60,000 nt of DNA. Origin: Acanthaster planci (taxonomy: Eukaryota; Echinodermata; Asteroidea; Valvatida; Acanthasteridae). Position numbers and translations under genes: made by a program. How positions within the stretch are numbered: the stretch's first letter is position 1; every line of letters starts with the position of its first letter. The DNA lies in NCBI RefSeq assembly GCF_001949145.1, contig NW_019091363.1:2330902-2390901 (forward strand). Reading direction: 5' to 3'. The notes below the pieces were generated by a model. That model had not been told where the DNA came from. It ran no database searches and worked only from the letters and a program-made list of their open reading frames with translations. Positions 54,901 through 60,000 of this stretch are shown here, in pieces.

Positions 54901-55797
54901 TGCGAATTTTTCTAAAAAGACCAGGTTCCTCATGAAGTGTGGCACCGTGGTAGCTGAGAATCTGCCGAAACCGTATTAAATTTTTATCATTTCAAACAAC
55001 TGTCGAGGTTGAAAGCCTCTTGCAGGATTCATGGGGCAATTTTGATTGTTTGGTCTCCATGCAAGACTGTGGGGTTGGTAGGGTATGCAGAGTGCAACGG
55101 CACAGGGTTAAAGTTGAAGACCCAGTAATGATACCAAAGGGTAAGGCGGGTTAACCCGAATAAATCATACACACAAAGCAAACTTGTCAATCATTGAAAA
55201 CACGGGATCTATACGTGTGTGCGCGCGCTTAAACTACTCGTGCGGTCCAGGTCTCGTGTGGGACGGGTGCTTAACAGCTTACCTGTTGCCAACTTGCGAG
55301 TGAATTCCTGATCCTCGATGATATAGTCCAAGCCATCTTGGCTGTTCATCACGGCTTTGAAGCAGGCCACAACTTCGACCTGGGCGTAAGCGTGGGCGAT
55401 ACTCAAGGTGGTCGGCTGGCTTAGTCTGGCCAGCGCCACAAACAGAACTTCCAGGCCCCGATTAAGTTCCAAAAAGTCCAGCATCCATCGCGAGTCGCAC
55501 TGCGTTAGTCTCTTTTTGAGCCAGGTGAAACTTTGCACGAAGGGTGCAATGTGCAAGAGGCGCACGTACTGTTCCGGTCCATCGGTTTCTGAAGGGGGCG
55601 CCACGCCTATTGTTCCCTCGGGTTGGGTTCTCCTGGTGGCGTGGTAAGATCTACGCCGTGACTGCTGCAGCAGTCGAGTCCATCGCCGGTGGACGCTCCC
55701 GCTGCGTCGTCGCACATCAGGATTCTCAATTGGTCCGCCAAAATCTGTCCGTTGCTTGCGCTCTAAATCTGGCGATGTTGGCGTGGATTCACACATT
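865..55797 (-). CDS. INF2: Inverted formin (INF2-type), 11 of its exons, 3' part beyond the left edge
   Basis: This gene encodes a formin that nucleates, elongates and (in vertebrate INF2) severs actin filaments; the family acts in the cytosol and on the endoplasmic reticulum. Spliced exons 55283-55796, 49826-49941, 25304-25463, 20579-20612, 15041-15185, 5850-6644, 2490-2621, 2105-2166, 1645-1747, 1263-1348 and 865-965 give 2248 nt, or 749 codons plus one base, with every junction in phase and every intron GT-AG. The domain order is DID/FH3 (residues about 38-350), an acidic/serine linker, FH1 (about 492-537) and FH2 (from about 558). The match to vertebrate INF2 runs along the whole length at nearly the same residue numbers. 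FHDC1 is excluded because a DID precedes FH1. The second half of FH2, including the GN-x-N region, and any C-terminal WH2/DAD motif are outside the window. Product and exon phases are seen directly; cellular role is inferred from the family. Confidence 0.95.
1263..1348 (-). CDS. INF2: INF2 exon 10: FH2
   Basis: This 86-nt exon encodes residues 688-715 plus two bases. [20 protein letters not shown] and YLMLMNIP fit INF2 [28 protein letters not shown]. The acceptor is GGACAAG and the donor is GTAAGT (1257-1262). It is too short to appear as an open reading frame of its own; it was found by family alignment between exons 9 and 11. Confidence 0.94.
1645..1747 (-). CDS. INF2: INF2 exon 9: FH2
   Basis: This 103-nt exon completes a serine codon and encodes residues 653-687. 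[13 protein letters not shown] and [15 protein letters not shown] match INF2 SNEEVAAMIRAG and EVLKQLLKLLPEKHE. The acceptor is TTTTTTCAG. The donor is GTGATA (1639-1644), which departs from the consensus at +5. The family alignment and phase fix the junction with exon 10 (EE joined to VEML). Confidence 0.94.
2105..2166 (-). CDS. INF2: INF2 exon 8: FH2 actin-binding helix
   Basis: This 62-nt exon encodes residues 633-652 plus two bases. [20 protein letters not shown] matches the most conserved early FH2 block. The isoleucine in NVNIFL (I646 here) corresponds to the knob-region isoleucine that in other formins is needed for actin binding (I643 in human INF2, from memory). The acceptor TTTTTTCTTTTAG is strong. 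The donor GTATTT (2099-2104) is weak, but no better site keeps the phase with exon 9. Confidence 0.95.
2490..2621 (-). CDS. INF2: INF2 exon 7: FH2 lasso-to-knob linker
   Basis: This 132-nt exon encodes residues 589-632, phase 0 at both ends. [12 protein letters not shown] (about 595-606) is the formin element that follows the lasso and precedes the variable linker. A lysine-rich run (SQKKKKES) makes up that linker. The acceptor is TTTTCGTACTTCAG and the donor is GTGAGC (2484-2489). The linker is slightly basic, and its length sits within the usual range for INF2 relatives. Confidence 0.94.
2622..5849 (-). other. INF2 intron 6
   Basis: A 3.2-kb intron between the FH1 exon and exon 7. It contains a ten-base poly-G run near 4827, a degenerate 33-nt repeat (about 5000-5175) and a poly-C run near 5081. 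The long plus-strand open frame 4317-4748 has no recognisable domain. Confidence 0.8.
5000..5175. repeat. Degenerate 33-nt tandem repeat
   Basis: Units containing TTTCCCAC, a short spacer, then GGGAAA-TCTGTGA recur at about 5000, 5033, 5110 and 5143, spaced 33 nt within each pair. A decayed copy and a poly-C tract lie between the pairs. The period is a multiple of three, so the minus strand stays open and shows a repeating FP-x-VGKDF-like peptide, which is a by-product of the repeat. Confidence 0.6.
5850..6644 (-). CDS. INF2: INF2 exon 6: end of DID, linker, FH1 and start of FH2
   Basis: This 795-nt exon encodes residues 324-588 in phase 0 at both ends. It opens with [20 protein letters not shown], the last FH3 helices. 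A charged helix with [15 protein letters not shown] follows at about 367-381, then a Ser/Glu-rich linker (about 400-490). FH1 (about 492-537, genomic 6003-6140) has four tracts of 5-8 prolines separated by glycines, which in the family bind profilin-actin. FH2 starts at [12 protein letters not shown] (about 561-572) and SIWAKVHM (581-588); these two tryptophans belong to the lasso that links FH2 dimers. The FH1 is shorter than in vertebrate INF2. The donor is GTAAGT (5844-5849). Open frame beyond both ends (to 6665 and 5625) is intron read-through. Confidence 0.96.
7869..8407. other. Assembly gap (539 N)
   Basis: An unbroken run of N. Open frames crossing it are artefacts. It lies inside intron 5; the exon chain around it is in phase, so no coding exon of this gene has to be hidden there. 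Confidence 1.
9612..9839. repeat. 19-bp CpG-rich tandem array, 12 copies
   Basis: Twelve consecutive units of the form AAAAATGCGACGCC followed by a variable five-base end (CGTCC, CGTCG, CGTCA, GGTTG, GGCTG, TGTTG, GGATG). Differences are mostly substitutions and the 19-nt spacing is kept throughout. Some copies contain the short palindrome CGACG-CC-CGTCG, others GCCGGC. Each unit has two or more CpGs in AT-rich surroundings. The period is not a multiple of three, so the long minus-strand open frame over it (9461-9919) cycles through three frames every 57 nt and is not a gene. Confidence 0.95.
10274..10315. repeat. 21-nt direct duplication
   Basis: Two adjacent copies of AGGTTTCTAAAGGGGGCAGA(T), differing by one base in the purine run (AAAGGGGG versus AAAAGGGG). 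A simple local duplication inside intron 5. Confidence 0.85.
15041..15185 (-). CDS. INF2: INF2 exon 5: DID/dimerisation region, acidic segment
   Basis: This 145-nt exon encodes residues 275-323, beginning with the last base of the split arginine codon. [16 protein letters not shown] (276-291) and DVFNAVYKQ (315-323) match INF2 LEDADLLIQLEAF and EVFASLFHK. The acceptor is CATGACAG with a modest pyrimidine tract, and the donor is GTAAGA (15035-15040). The open frame extends upstream of the acceptor to about 15268, but that extension has no family similarity and is treated as intron. A tRNA-derived SINE-like sequence begins about 100 bases upstream of the acceptor. Confidence 0.94.
15186..20578 (-). 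other. INF2 intron 4
   Basis: A 5.4-kb intron between the microexon and exon 5. It holds a tRNA-derived SINE-like sequence near its 3' end (15289-15493) and a T-rich tract near 18298-18313. No coding similarity was seen in the other open frames. Confidence 0.8.
15289..15493 (+). mobile_element. tRNA-derived SINE-like element
   Basis: An exact RNA polymerase III B-box, GGTTCGAATCC, lies at 15354-15364, with an A-box-like stretch (TGGTTGAGTG or GTGGTTAGTG) 40-55 nt upstream. A TCATAA anticodon-loop-like segment lies between them, but no cloverleaf stems pair properly, so this is not a working tRNA gene. The B-box runs into a perfect 15-nt tandem duplication, CGAATCCAGCTGCTG at 15358-15372 and 15373-15387. 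A unique tail follows and ends in an A-rich stretch near 15487-15493. Similar sequences (AGACTTAAAGG and AGACTAAAAAAGG) flank it and could be decayed target duplications. It is antisense to the host gene. Boundaries are approximate. Confidence 0.65.
20579..20612 (-). CDS. INF2: INF2 exon 4: 34-nt microexon in the DID
   Basis: This microexon encodes [11 protein letters not shown] plus two bases of an arginine codon (residues 264-275). The acceptor TTTTCCGATTCAG and the donor GTGAGT (20573-20578) are both strong. Its phases (one base in, two bases out) bridge exon 3 and exon 5. The vertebrate INF2 segment at this place reads GLQLLDVLARLR, so identity is high despite the short length. It was found by looking for the missing helix between LRSELIG and KAELEDEDL. 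It is far too short for ORF-based prediction. Confidence 0.95.
20613..25303 (-). other. INF2 intron 3
   Basis: A 4.7-kb intron upstream of the microexon. It holds a MITE-like end at 22171, poly-G and poly-C runs near 22153 and 22630, and a fragment at 22840-22885 resembling a dispersed repeat (minus-strand GGGGCGGATCC). The stretch 23020-24240 is somewhat richer in CpG than its surroundings, but no promoter element can be pointed to. Confidence 0.75.
22171..22255 (+). mobile_element. MITE-like fragment starting GGCCGCGTCCGAA
   Basis: This shares its first bases (GGCCGYGTCCRAAT) and the block GTCTATGGGAA, at the same offset of 44 nt, with the sequence at 47787. The word GTGACTGTGA also occurs in both, at different places. 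The left end also resembles the termini of the elements at 43044 and 58471. No matching right terminus or target duplication was found, so the end is approximate. Confidence 0.45.
25304..25463 (-). CDS. INF2: INF2 exon 3: DID armadillo helices
   Basis: This 160-nt exon encodes residues 211-263 plus the first base of codon 264. The acceptor is TTTTTTTTCGTCACAG and the donor is GTGAGT (25298-25303). The [11 protein letters not shown] segment (216-226), the hydrophobic [15 protein letters not shown] stretch (241-255) and LRSELIG (258-264) correspond to INF2 RFSIVMNEL, the VINAVI helix and LRNEFIG. The open frame continues past the donor in the genome, but that continuation lacks family similarity. 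The true continuation is the microexon at 20579-20612. Confidence 0.95.
30680..31061. mobile_element. piggyBac-like MITE, TTAA-flanked
   Basis: The element is bounded by TTAA at 30676-30679 and 31062-31065. Its inverted ends are CCCTAAAAGAGCCGGGCT on the left and, reverse-complemented, ACCTTAAAGAGCCGGGCT on the right, matching at 16 of 18 positions. A short stem, GGGCT-ATTTT-AGCCC, sits just inside the left end (30693-30707). Insertion at TTAA and ends beginning with CCY are typical of piggyBac elements. The 382-bp body has no transposase, so it must be moved by an enzyme encoded elsewhere. Confidence 0.85.
34674..34709. repeat. Perfect 14-bp hairpin
   Basis: TGTCTTGATGGCGT (34674-34687) is followed by an 8-nt loop and its exact reverse complement (34696-34709). 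The loop contains AACGCC, itself similar to the start of the right arm. It lies inside intron 2. No T-run follows, so it is not a terminator-like signal. Confidence 0.85.
39371..39623. repeat. Diverged tandem duplication, about 180-bp period
   Basis: The block GGGAGCCGC, then CCATGACAGTCGATC, then CACAA-GCTTTCCGCCATTAAA occurs at about 39371-39440 and again at 39548-39623, offset 177-181 nt. Spacing differences come from an A-run in the second copy. The sequence between and before the blocks also aligns loosely (TATGACC/TATCACC, GTTATTGTA/GACTACTGTA), so the full unit is about 180 bp. Not recognised as a known element. Confidence 0.7.
43044..43162. mobile_element. 119-bp MITE-like element, copy A
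   Basis: Almost identical along its length to 58471-58588. Ends are imperfect inverted repeats: GGCCGTGTCCGAA on the left and, reverse-complemented, GGCTGCATCCGAA on the right, differing by transitions. A second inverted pair lies inside (AGCTACGGCTAGGTCT against AGCTAGGTCTAGGTCT). Coding capacity is nil. No clear target-site duplication. Confidence 0.7.
45098..45336. mobile_element. Palindromic MITE, TA-flanked (Tc1/mariner-like)
   Basis: A 239-bp element with TA on both sides (45096-45097 and 45337-45338). Its inverted ends start CACTGCAAAAACTAGGGTGTT on one side and CACTGTAAGACCTCGGGTGTT on the other. They continue matching with gaps for over 60 nt through GGTGTTATCAGAAGACYACAC. The whole element is studded with GGTGTTA/TAACACC words and would fold on itself. 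TA flanks fit Tc1/mariner-type mobilisation. No coding sequence. Confidence 0.88.
47787..47870 (+). mobile_element. MITE-like fragment starting GGCCGTGTCCAAAT
   Basis: Resembles 22171: the same start word and GTCTATGGGAA at offset 44. The words CATGAGTCTATGG occur just before the element (about 47777) and again 50 nt later, giving a short direct repeat. The right terminus is not identifiable. Confidence 0.45.
48972..49047. repeat. Near-perfect hairpin, 31-bp arms
   Basis: Arms 48972-49002 and 49017-49047 are reverse complements with one mismatch; the inner 24 bp are perfect. The loop is 14 nt. Each arm itself contains palindromic ACATGT words. It could be a recently formed palindrome, a foldback remnant or a small-RNA precursor; the sequence alone does not decide. 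Confidence 0.9.
49826..49941 (-). CDS. INF2: INF2 exon 2: DID armadillo helices
   Basis: This 116-nt exon encodes residues 172-210. It starts after a CAG acceptor with a T/C-rich tract, adds two bases to the codon left open by exon 1, and ends in phase 0 at a GTAAGG donor. The signature [13 protein letters not shown] (about 180-192) followed by IDALDHYK (203-210) is close to the vertebrate INF2 armadillo segment. This part of the DID contributes to the surface that in the family contacts the C-terminal DAD region to hold the formin inactive. The neighbouring introns are 5.3 kb (upstream) and 24.4 kb (downstream). Confidence 0.96.
49942..55282 (-). other. INF2 intron 1
   Basis: A 5.3-kb intron following the first coding exon. 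Apart from a 27-nt tandem duplication at 54471-54524 no structured element was seen. The overlapping opposite-strand open frames at 53759-54176 have no recognisable domain. Confidence 0.8.
54471..54524. repeat. Perfect 27-nt tandem duplication
   Basis: GGATAACACTGTTACCATCG plus AGGTGGC occurs twice head to tail (54471-54497 and 54498-54524) with no difference, which suggests a recent event. Confidence 0.95.
55283..55797 (-). CDS. INF2: INF2 exon 1 (coding): start codon and first half of DID
   Basis: This exon encodes residues 1-171 and ends one base into codon 172 at a GTAAGC donor (55277-55282). The chosen ATG is 55796-55794. It is the first in-frame ATG, and an in-frame TGA lies upstream at 55859-55857. 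An AG (55799-55798) preceded by a T-rich stretch sits one base before the ATG, so this exon may begin at 55797 with an untranslated exon further right. Residues about 37-45 ([10 protein letters not shown] region) and 76-83 (EQYVRLLHI) match the N-terminus of vertebrate INF2. WLKKRL at 92-97, WMLDFLE at 104-110, ALARLS at 121-126 and KAVMNSQ at 147-153 are the first armadillo helices of the inhibitory domain. The first 35 residues are polar and not conserved. Confidence 0.9.
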
Positions 55798-57091
55798 CTG
55801 ATCAAAAGATAATCATTTGAAATCTGGTATCCATGTAGCAACGGTCGGGGAGTAAATCACCATGTGTATCCCGCCATGCTGTCATTTTCAAAGCTGTAAT
55901 GAAGCAGGAAGTATTGGAGTGGTGTTAACAAAATAATTCTAATTCAATCCCTCAGAAAATTAGATCTCTTGGATTCCAAATAAGGTACAAATTTGATAAA
56001 CAAACCGTATTGCTCTCATCCACATGGCACGACACATGATTTATTTACCAACTCTCTCTAACTTGTGAAAAAAAACCACCGCGGAGTGAAATGAGTGAAC
56101 TGAAAATGTGAAGCTATCCGGCCACTCCATCTTTGAAGTGTGTTTGAAAACCAGTTCGTTCTGTATGAAGATGTACTGAAAGGCAATTTCTCCTTCGGAA
56201 ATTCAGTTCTGAAGTGTTTGTTTATATCGCCCACAGGGCAGTAAACTACTTGAGAATAAGTAAACCCGGCTCGAGAGGAGGCCACCTACCTGCAAAGAAG
56301 CCATGGACCATGTTTTTAGACAAAGATTAAATTAACTCAAACTGCTTTATATATTTTAGCACAATGTAAAGACACGGTGCCAATGAATTGAAGCAGAACA
56401 TAGTACAGGGTCTATTTTTCTACATTTCAACACCCTGCAAAGCTTGTCTTTATCAGTTTTAACATCCTCTCTATACTCTTTTTCTTTTTACTTTTGAACC
56501 AAATTTGTTAATAGATTACCATTGGTACGTAAACGTCGTAGGAATGACAATTTTTCTTCATGAATTAAACAAGAACAAATTTCTCTAATATCAGAAAGGA
56601 ATCCGCAGTCACAATGCCATGACTCTTAATTATGCAACATATTATATGGCTGCCACTCCTACAACCTTTTAGAATTCAAACCGATTCAATACCAAATATT
56701 TGTTGTCTTTGTATACAATAAGTGTGCAAATTTAGGAATAGAAATAGTGTGCTTAAAGGAAAATTCGTGACAGGTAACATCCAGCCCTTTATTGAAACCT
56801 TTAAGGCAGGAAATGGGCGATTAAAACTGTGCTGACCCACAACTTCGATCTCTGCCTTGAACAGTTGCCATCAGATGTAACTAGATTCGTCCGAGGTAAG
56901 ATAACATACCTTGAAGTATGTCCTTGCGTTTTAAACAGGCCGGGAAAACAATATCGATTTCCTCGGACAGTGACTTCTAAATGATGAAGGATCAGCGAGG
57001 ATTTTCCGACTTCATGTGTTTAGCGATGAGTACCATTAAGGATATATTTTAAAAACTGAAGTATATTTTTACAAGTTCGTTTTATGGTATC

Positions 57092-57199
57092 TATTTTTCA
57101 TTTTCAATTTTGTTTTAAAACATAGCCTTGATTTTATGAGACATTGAAACCAACTTAAAAATGTTACTTTATATCTCATAAAAACAAAATTGAAAAATA
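57092..57199. repeat. AT-rich foldback
   Basis: TTTTCAATTTTGTTTT at 57101-57116 is the exact reverse complement of 57181-57196. A second inner pair, TTTTATGAGA (57132-57141) and TCTCATAAAA (57174-57183), overlaps the right arm, so two alternative stems exist. The word ATCTCRTAAA recurs at about 57173, 57201 and 57250, and ATCTAGTAAA near 57281. It may be a decayed AT-rich MITE; no target duplication is visible. Confidence 0.55.
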
Positions 57200-58470
57200 C
57201 ATCTCGTAAACAGTATTTTCCCGGCAGTAGAAATAATGTTTCAAAAACAGATCTCGTAAAAACTAACTTGACAAAATGTATCTAGTAAAATCCTTAAAAA
57301 ATATCTTTGATGAAGAAACATTCTTCATTTGTTTGAAAATGTACACACGTAGTTAATGGCGCTACTGGGCTTTCGTAGATGAAAGAATATGAGAGAGGGG
57401 CCTTTTAGAATGAAAAATAGATGAGATGTTTACACGTATATTGGAAAACAATTTCTACTGAATTTCATGTGTTAGTTTGCCTTTACAAAACTGTCCAGAC
57501 TATTCAAAAGATATTTTTGTTCTCAATCAGTTCAATAAGAGAAAAATGGAAACAAACTAAAGAAGAATCAACATTGCTTTGTGACTAAGGGCACCTGTCC
57601 AAAATGCACCTATTTGGTCCGTTCAGTAGTTTGTATCTGTTAGTTTGGTTTCACTCTGGTGCAATTTCATTAAGCACTTGCTGCAATTCACATACACGAA
57701 CGCAAAGCGCTCAAAGAACGTGCATTTGGAAAGGCGCCTTAAGACGAAATAAAGTACACGCAACACATGTCATGTAAAGACAGGAAAATGTAACAGTGGC
57801 TCATGAAAGATGAAAGATCAGTTAAGAAGAAAATAACAAATGCGGTACAAGGAATTATCAATAGTATTTAGATCAAAATAAGTCACAATAAACTTATCAC
57901 GTCTACACTAACACACATATATTTAAGACCACGGAAGAGCAATTCAGCTTATTTTGAATCATGGCATTACTCCTAAAATAGAAGTGGAAATTCGAAAATT
58001 CAACGTTCGTGTTTAGAATCACCCACACACTAAGACCCAAAATACCAAACTCAGGTGCTTGAAAGCTTATAACAGCTACTTTCGTTGTGCCTTTGTGCTA
58101 TTGCTCACTCTATCTTATTGTCCGATATGCTGGAATTTAACCAGCATCAGGGGCAAATGATCCAAGATCTCTAAAACTCCGGAGCTCATTAATTTACTGC
58201 CTTTATATCGAGAAATAATCAATAACACAAGTGTGCTTTTGTTATATGGGATACCTACTTACGTGAACCCTATGGGTTGGTCAGTCGATACAGCTACAAA
58301 AGAAGAGCATTTACTTGTGCTTTCCAACGGAAAAGAAAAAAAAATCAATGATTTTGCTGCAGAGGAATTTGGAGTATCCGTATCTGTGAAAGCGTGGGAC
58401 CTAATGCCTTGTCGAATGGGGGCGCTATGGAGAAGGAAAAGCGCGTTCGTTGCCACTGACAGGCTAATAG

Positions 58471-58588
58471 GGCCGTGTCCAAAACGGGCTTCCAGAGCTA
58501 CGGCTAGGTCTATTGTCTGCGCGTCTCCACACATTTCCAATGGAGCGAAGACCTAGACCTAGCTATAGACCACGGTTTCGGATGCAGC
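58471..58588. mobile_element. MITE-like element, copy B of the 43044 element
   Basis: Same orientation and nearly the same sequence as 43044-43162, with substitutions such as CCGAAAC to CCAAAAC. Ends are GGCCGTGTCCAAAACGG and, reverse-complemented, GCTGCATCCGAAACCG. Its flanks are unrelated to those of copy A, which sets the limits at about 118 bp. The open frames over it arise from the repeat and have no domain. Confidence 0.7.
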
Positions 58589-60000
58589 TTATATCTTGGA
58601 TCACGGACGCGCCACAGTAATGTCTACAAAACACAGAACACCAGTCCTCTCAAGCCATGGCATGGAAACTTTAAGCAAACACAAAAACTGTTCGGTTTCG
58701 ACTAGGCAATGAAGTCCACTCGCGGCAACGGAAAACACGGTAATAGGTCATCGTAAGAAATTACAATCCAGACATACAAAGAGGAAACGAGTTTCTTTGC
58801 GTGCCAAAAAGCTTCCACTTCTTAAAACCTGTTTCGAGTTGGTCAAGCAAAAGTAATGATTATGTAGTTTTCCAACAAGGGTACGAAGATATACAGGACG
58901 CTTGTACTTTTGTAGAGGCAAATTACTGCCAAAAAATATAGGCTGGTTATTAAAACCCAATTCTTGATATTCTATATAACCGTCAGAAATAAAAGTCGAC
59001 TTATACATACTTTAAGTTCCTGACCTGCTGATAGCTGTCTCACTAATTACGGTGTGTGAATTCTTCCAATGGCTTATACCGTTGTTTATCAATCTAAGGT
59101 TTCTGTTTGCTTGTCAGTCCATCTTTGGGTCAACAAACTGCTCGTCAAATTGTCTCTTATAACCTGTTCCATGACAAACACACTCCAAGAAAAGGTTTGA
59201 AATGTTTTAAAAGCACTACATGTATATAAATTGTTCTAAAAAACGTTAGGGAAACCTTCTGAAAATACATTGCTTTTAATTGAACCAATAATTGAAAAAT
59301 ACTAAAACGAGACACACCAGACGATAACCTATCAACCAAGCTTAAAAACCGAACGGCGCAATAAGCTTACAATGGCACCAGTCTATAACAAACGCAGCTG
59401 TACTAACTAAAACTGACTTCCCGGATAATACTGCCAACTTCACTATCCTGTAATGTGTGCTCAAGTCTTACCGCTTGGTTAAATCATATCCAGGTCATGA
59501 GATTCCGCTCAAACAATCACATTTAGCTTCGTATGATCCATCTCGCTTGTCTATCATTACCATTTGCTATCCAAAGTCTTGATGTGACATTTGATTAGAG
59601 TGACATGGAACTAAAATACTTCATGCGACTTCACACGACTAAAACACCCCACCTTCATCAGATTGGTGCCTAACATATTCCTTTACTCTATTTAGCGATA
59701 GATATCTGGCTGGCCTGTGTTTGTGTTGTTGATTTGATTATAGATTTATAACATTTTGACAGCTGCGGCCCTCCTACAAATGTACACAAGGTTTATCTCG
59801 GCCATGAAGAGCGAAGTGCAGTCAACTTCCTCAACACCTGGGCATGCAAATCCATATGAATTGGGAGACACGGCATTTTTTGCATTATGGTCATTTTGGT
59901 GTTTTGTTTCTAGGTCCCGAAAGGCCTATCTACGGGCCTTACACACTCTCTCTATCTCTATATATTTTTCATTTTTTATTAAAGCCAATTATAAAATTCA

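Larger units (their letters stand above)
55798..60000. other. Upstream of the first coding exon
   Basis: 4.2 kb with no coding exon recognised. A good donor, CAG|GTAGGT, lies on the minus strand at about 56286-56294 and could end an untranslated leader exon, but nothing else supports it. The region holds an AT-rich foldback (57092-57199), the second MITE-like copy (58471-58588) and ordinary AT-rich DNA to the window end. No TATA box or CpG-island promoter can be assigned with confidence. Confidence 0.6.

Noticed and set aside
56058-56285. Minus-strand frame starting MASSRAGF just upstream of exon 1 as an alternative N-terminus
   Set aside because: No in-phase donor joins it to exon 1 and exon 1 has an in-frame stop upstream of its ATG; only a non-coding leader remains possible.
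1-60000. CRISPR array, bacterial operon, rRNA or viral gene
   Set aside because: No regularly spaced repeat-spacer pattern, no operon-like frames with ribosome-binding sites, no rRNA signature and no viral or retroelement protein motif seen.

Overview
The window is animal nuclear DNA: roughly 40% GC, long introns, many short repeats and foldback elements, and one 539-base assembly gap (7869-8407). Its one recognisable protein-coding gene lies on the minus strand and fills almost the whole window. It is an inverted formin (INF2 type). Eleven coding exons can be placed at base resolution, from a start ATG at 55796 down to 865. Their phases join without a break into 749 codons: an N-terminal armadillo-type inhibitory/dimerisation region (DID/FH3), a compact poly-proline FH1, and the first half of the FH2 actin-assembly domain. 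The second half of FH2 and the C-terminal tail lie off the left edge.

Layout from right to left, in the direction of transcription. 55798-60000 is upstream DNA with no coding exon seen; it has an AT-rich foldback near 57.1 kb and a MITE-like element at 58471-58588. Exon 1 is 55283-55797. Introns 1 to 6 are large (5.3, 24.4, 4.7, 5.4, 8.4 and 3.2 kb). Introns 7 to 10 are small, about 0.3-0.36 kb each. A 34-nt microexon (20579-20612) sits inside the inhibitory domain, and one 795-nt exon (5850-6644) carries the end of that domain, the linker, FH1 and the start of FH2.

The introns hold most of the unusual DNA. There is a TTAA-flanked piggyBac-like MITE (30680-31061), a TA-flanked palindromic MITE (45098-45336) and a pair of 119-bp elements with imperfect inverted ends (43044, 58471). 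Two further sequences share similar ends (22171, 47787). A tRNA-derived SINE-like sequence lies just upstream of the exon 5 acceptor. A 12-copy, 19-bp CpG-rich tandem array occupies 9612-9839, and near-perfect hairpins lie at 34674-34709 and 48972-49047.

The palindromes TACATGTA and TAGGCCTA are about ten times commoner than base composition predicts. From memory this fits a marine invertebrate deuterostome (echinoderm or hemichordate, possibly amphioxus), but the sequence does not prove a clade. I see no prokaryotic operon, CRISPR array, rRNA or intact tRNA. I do not see a convincing undescribed system; the best leads are the microexon, the mobile-element set and the CpG-rich array.
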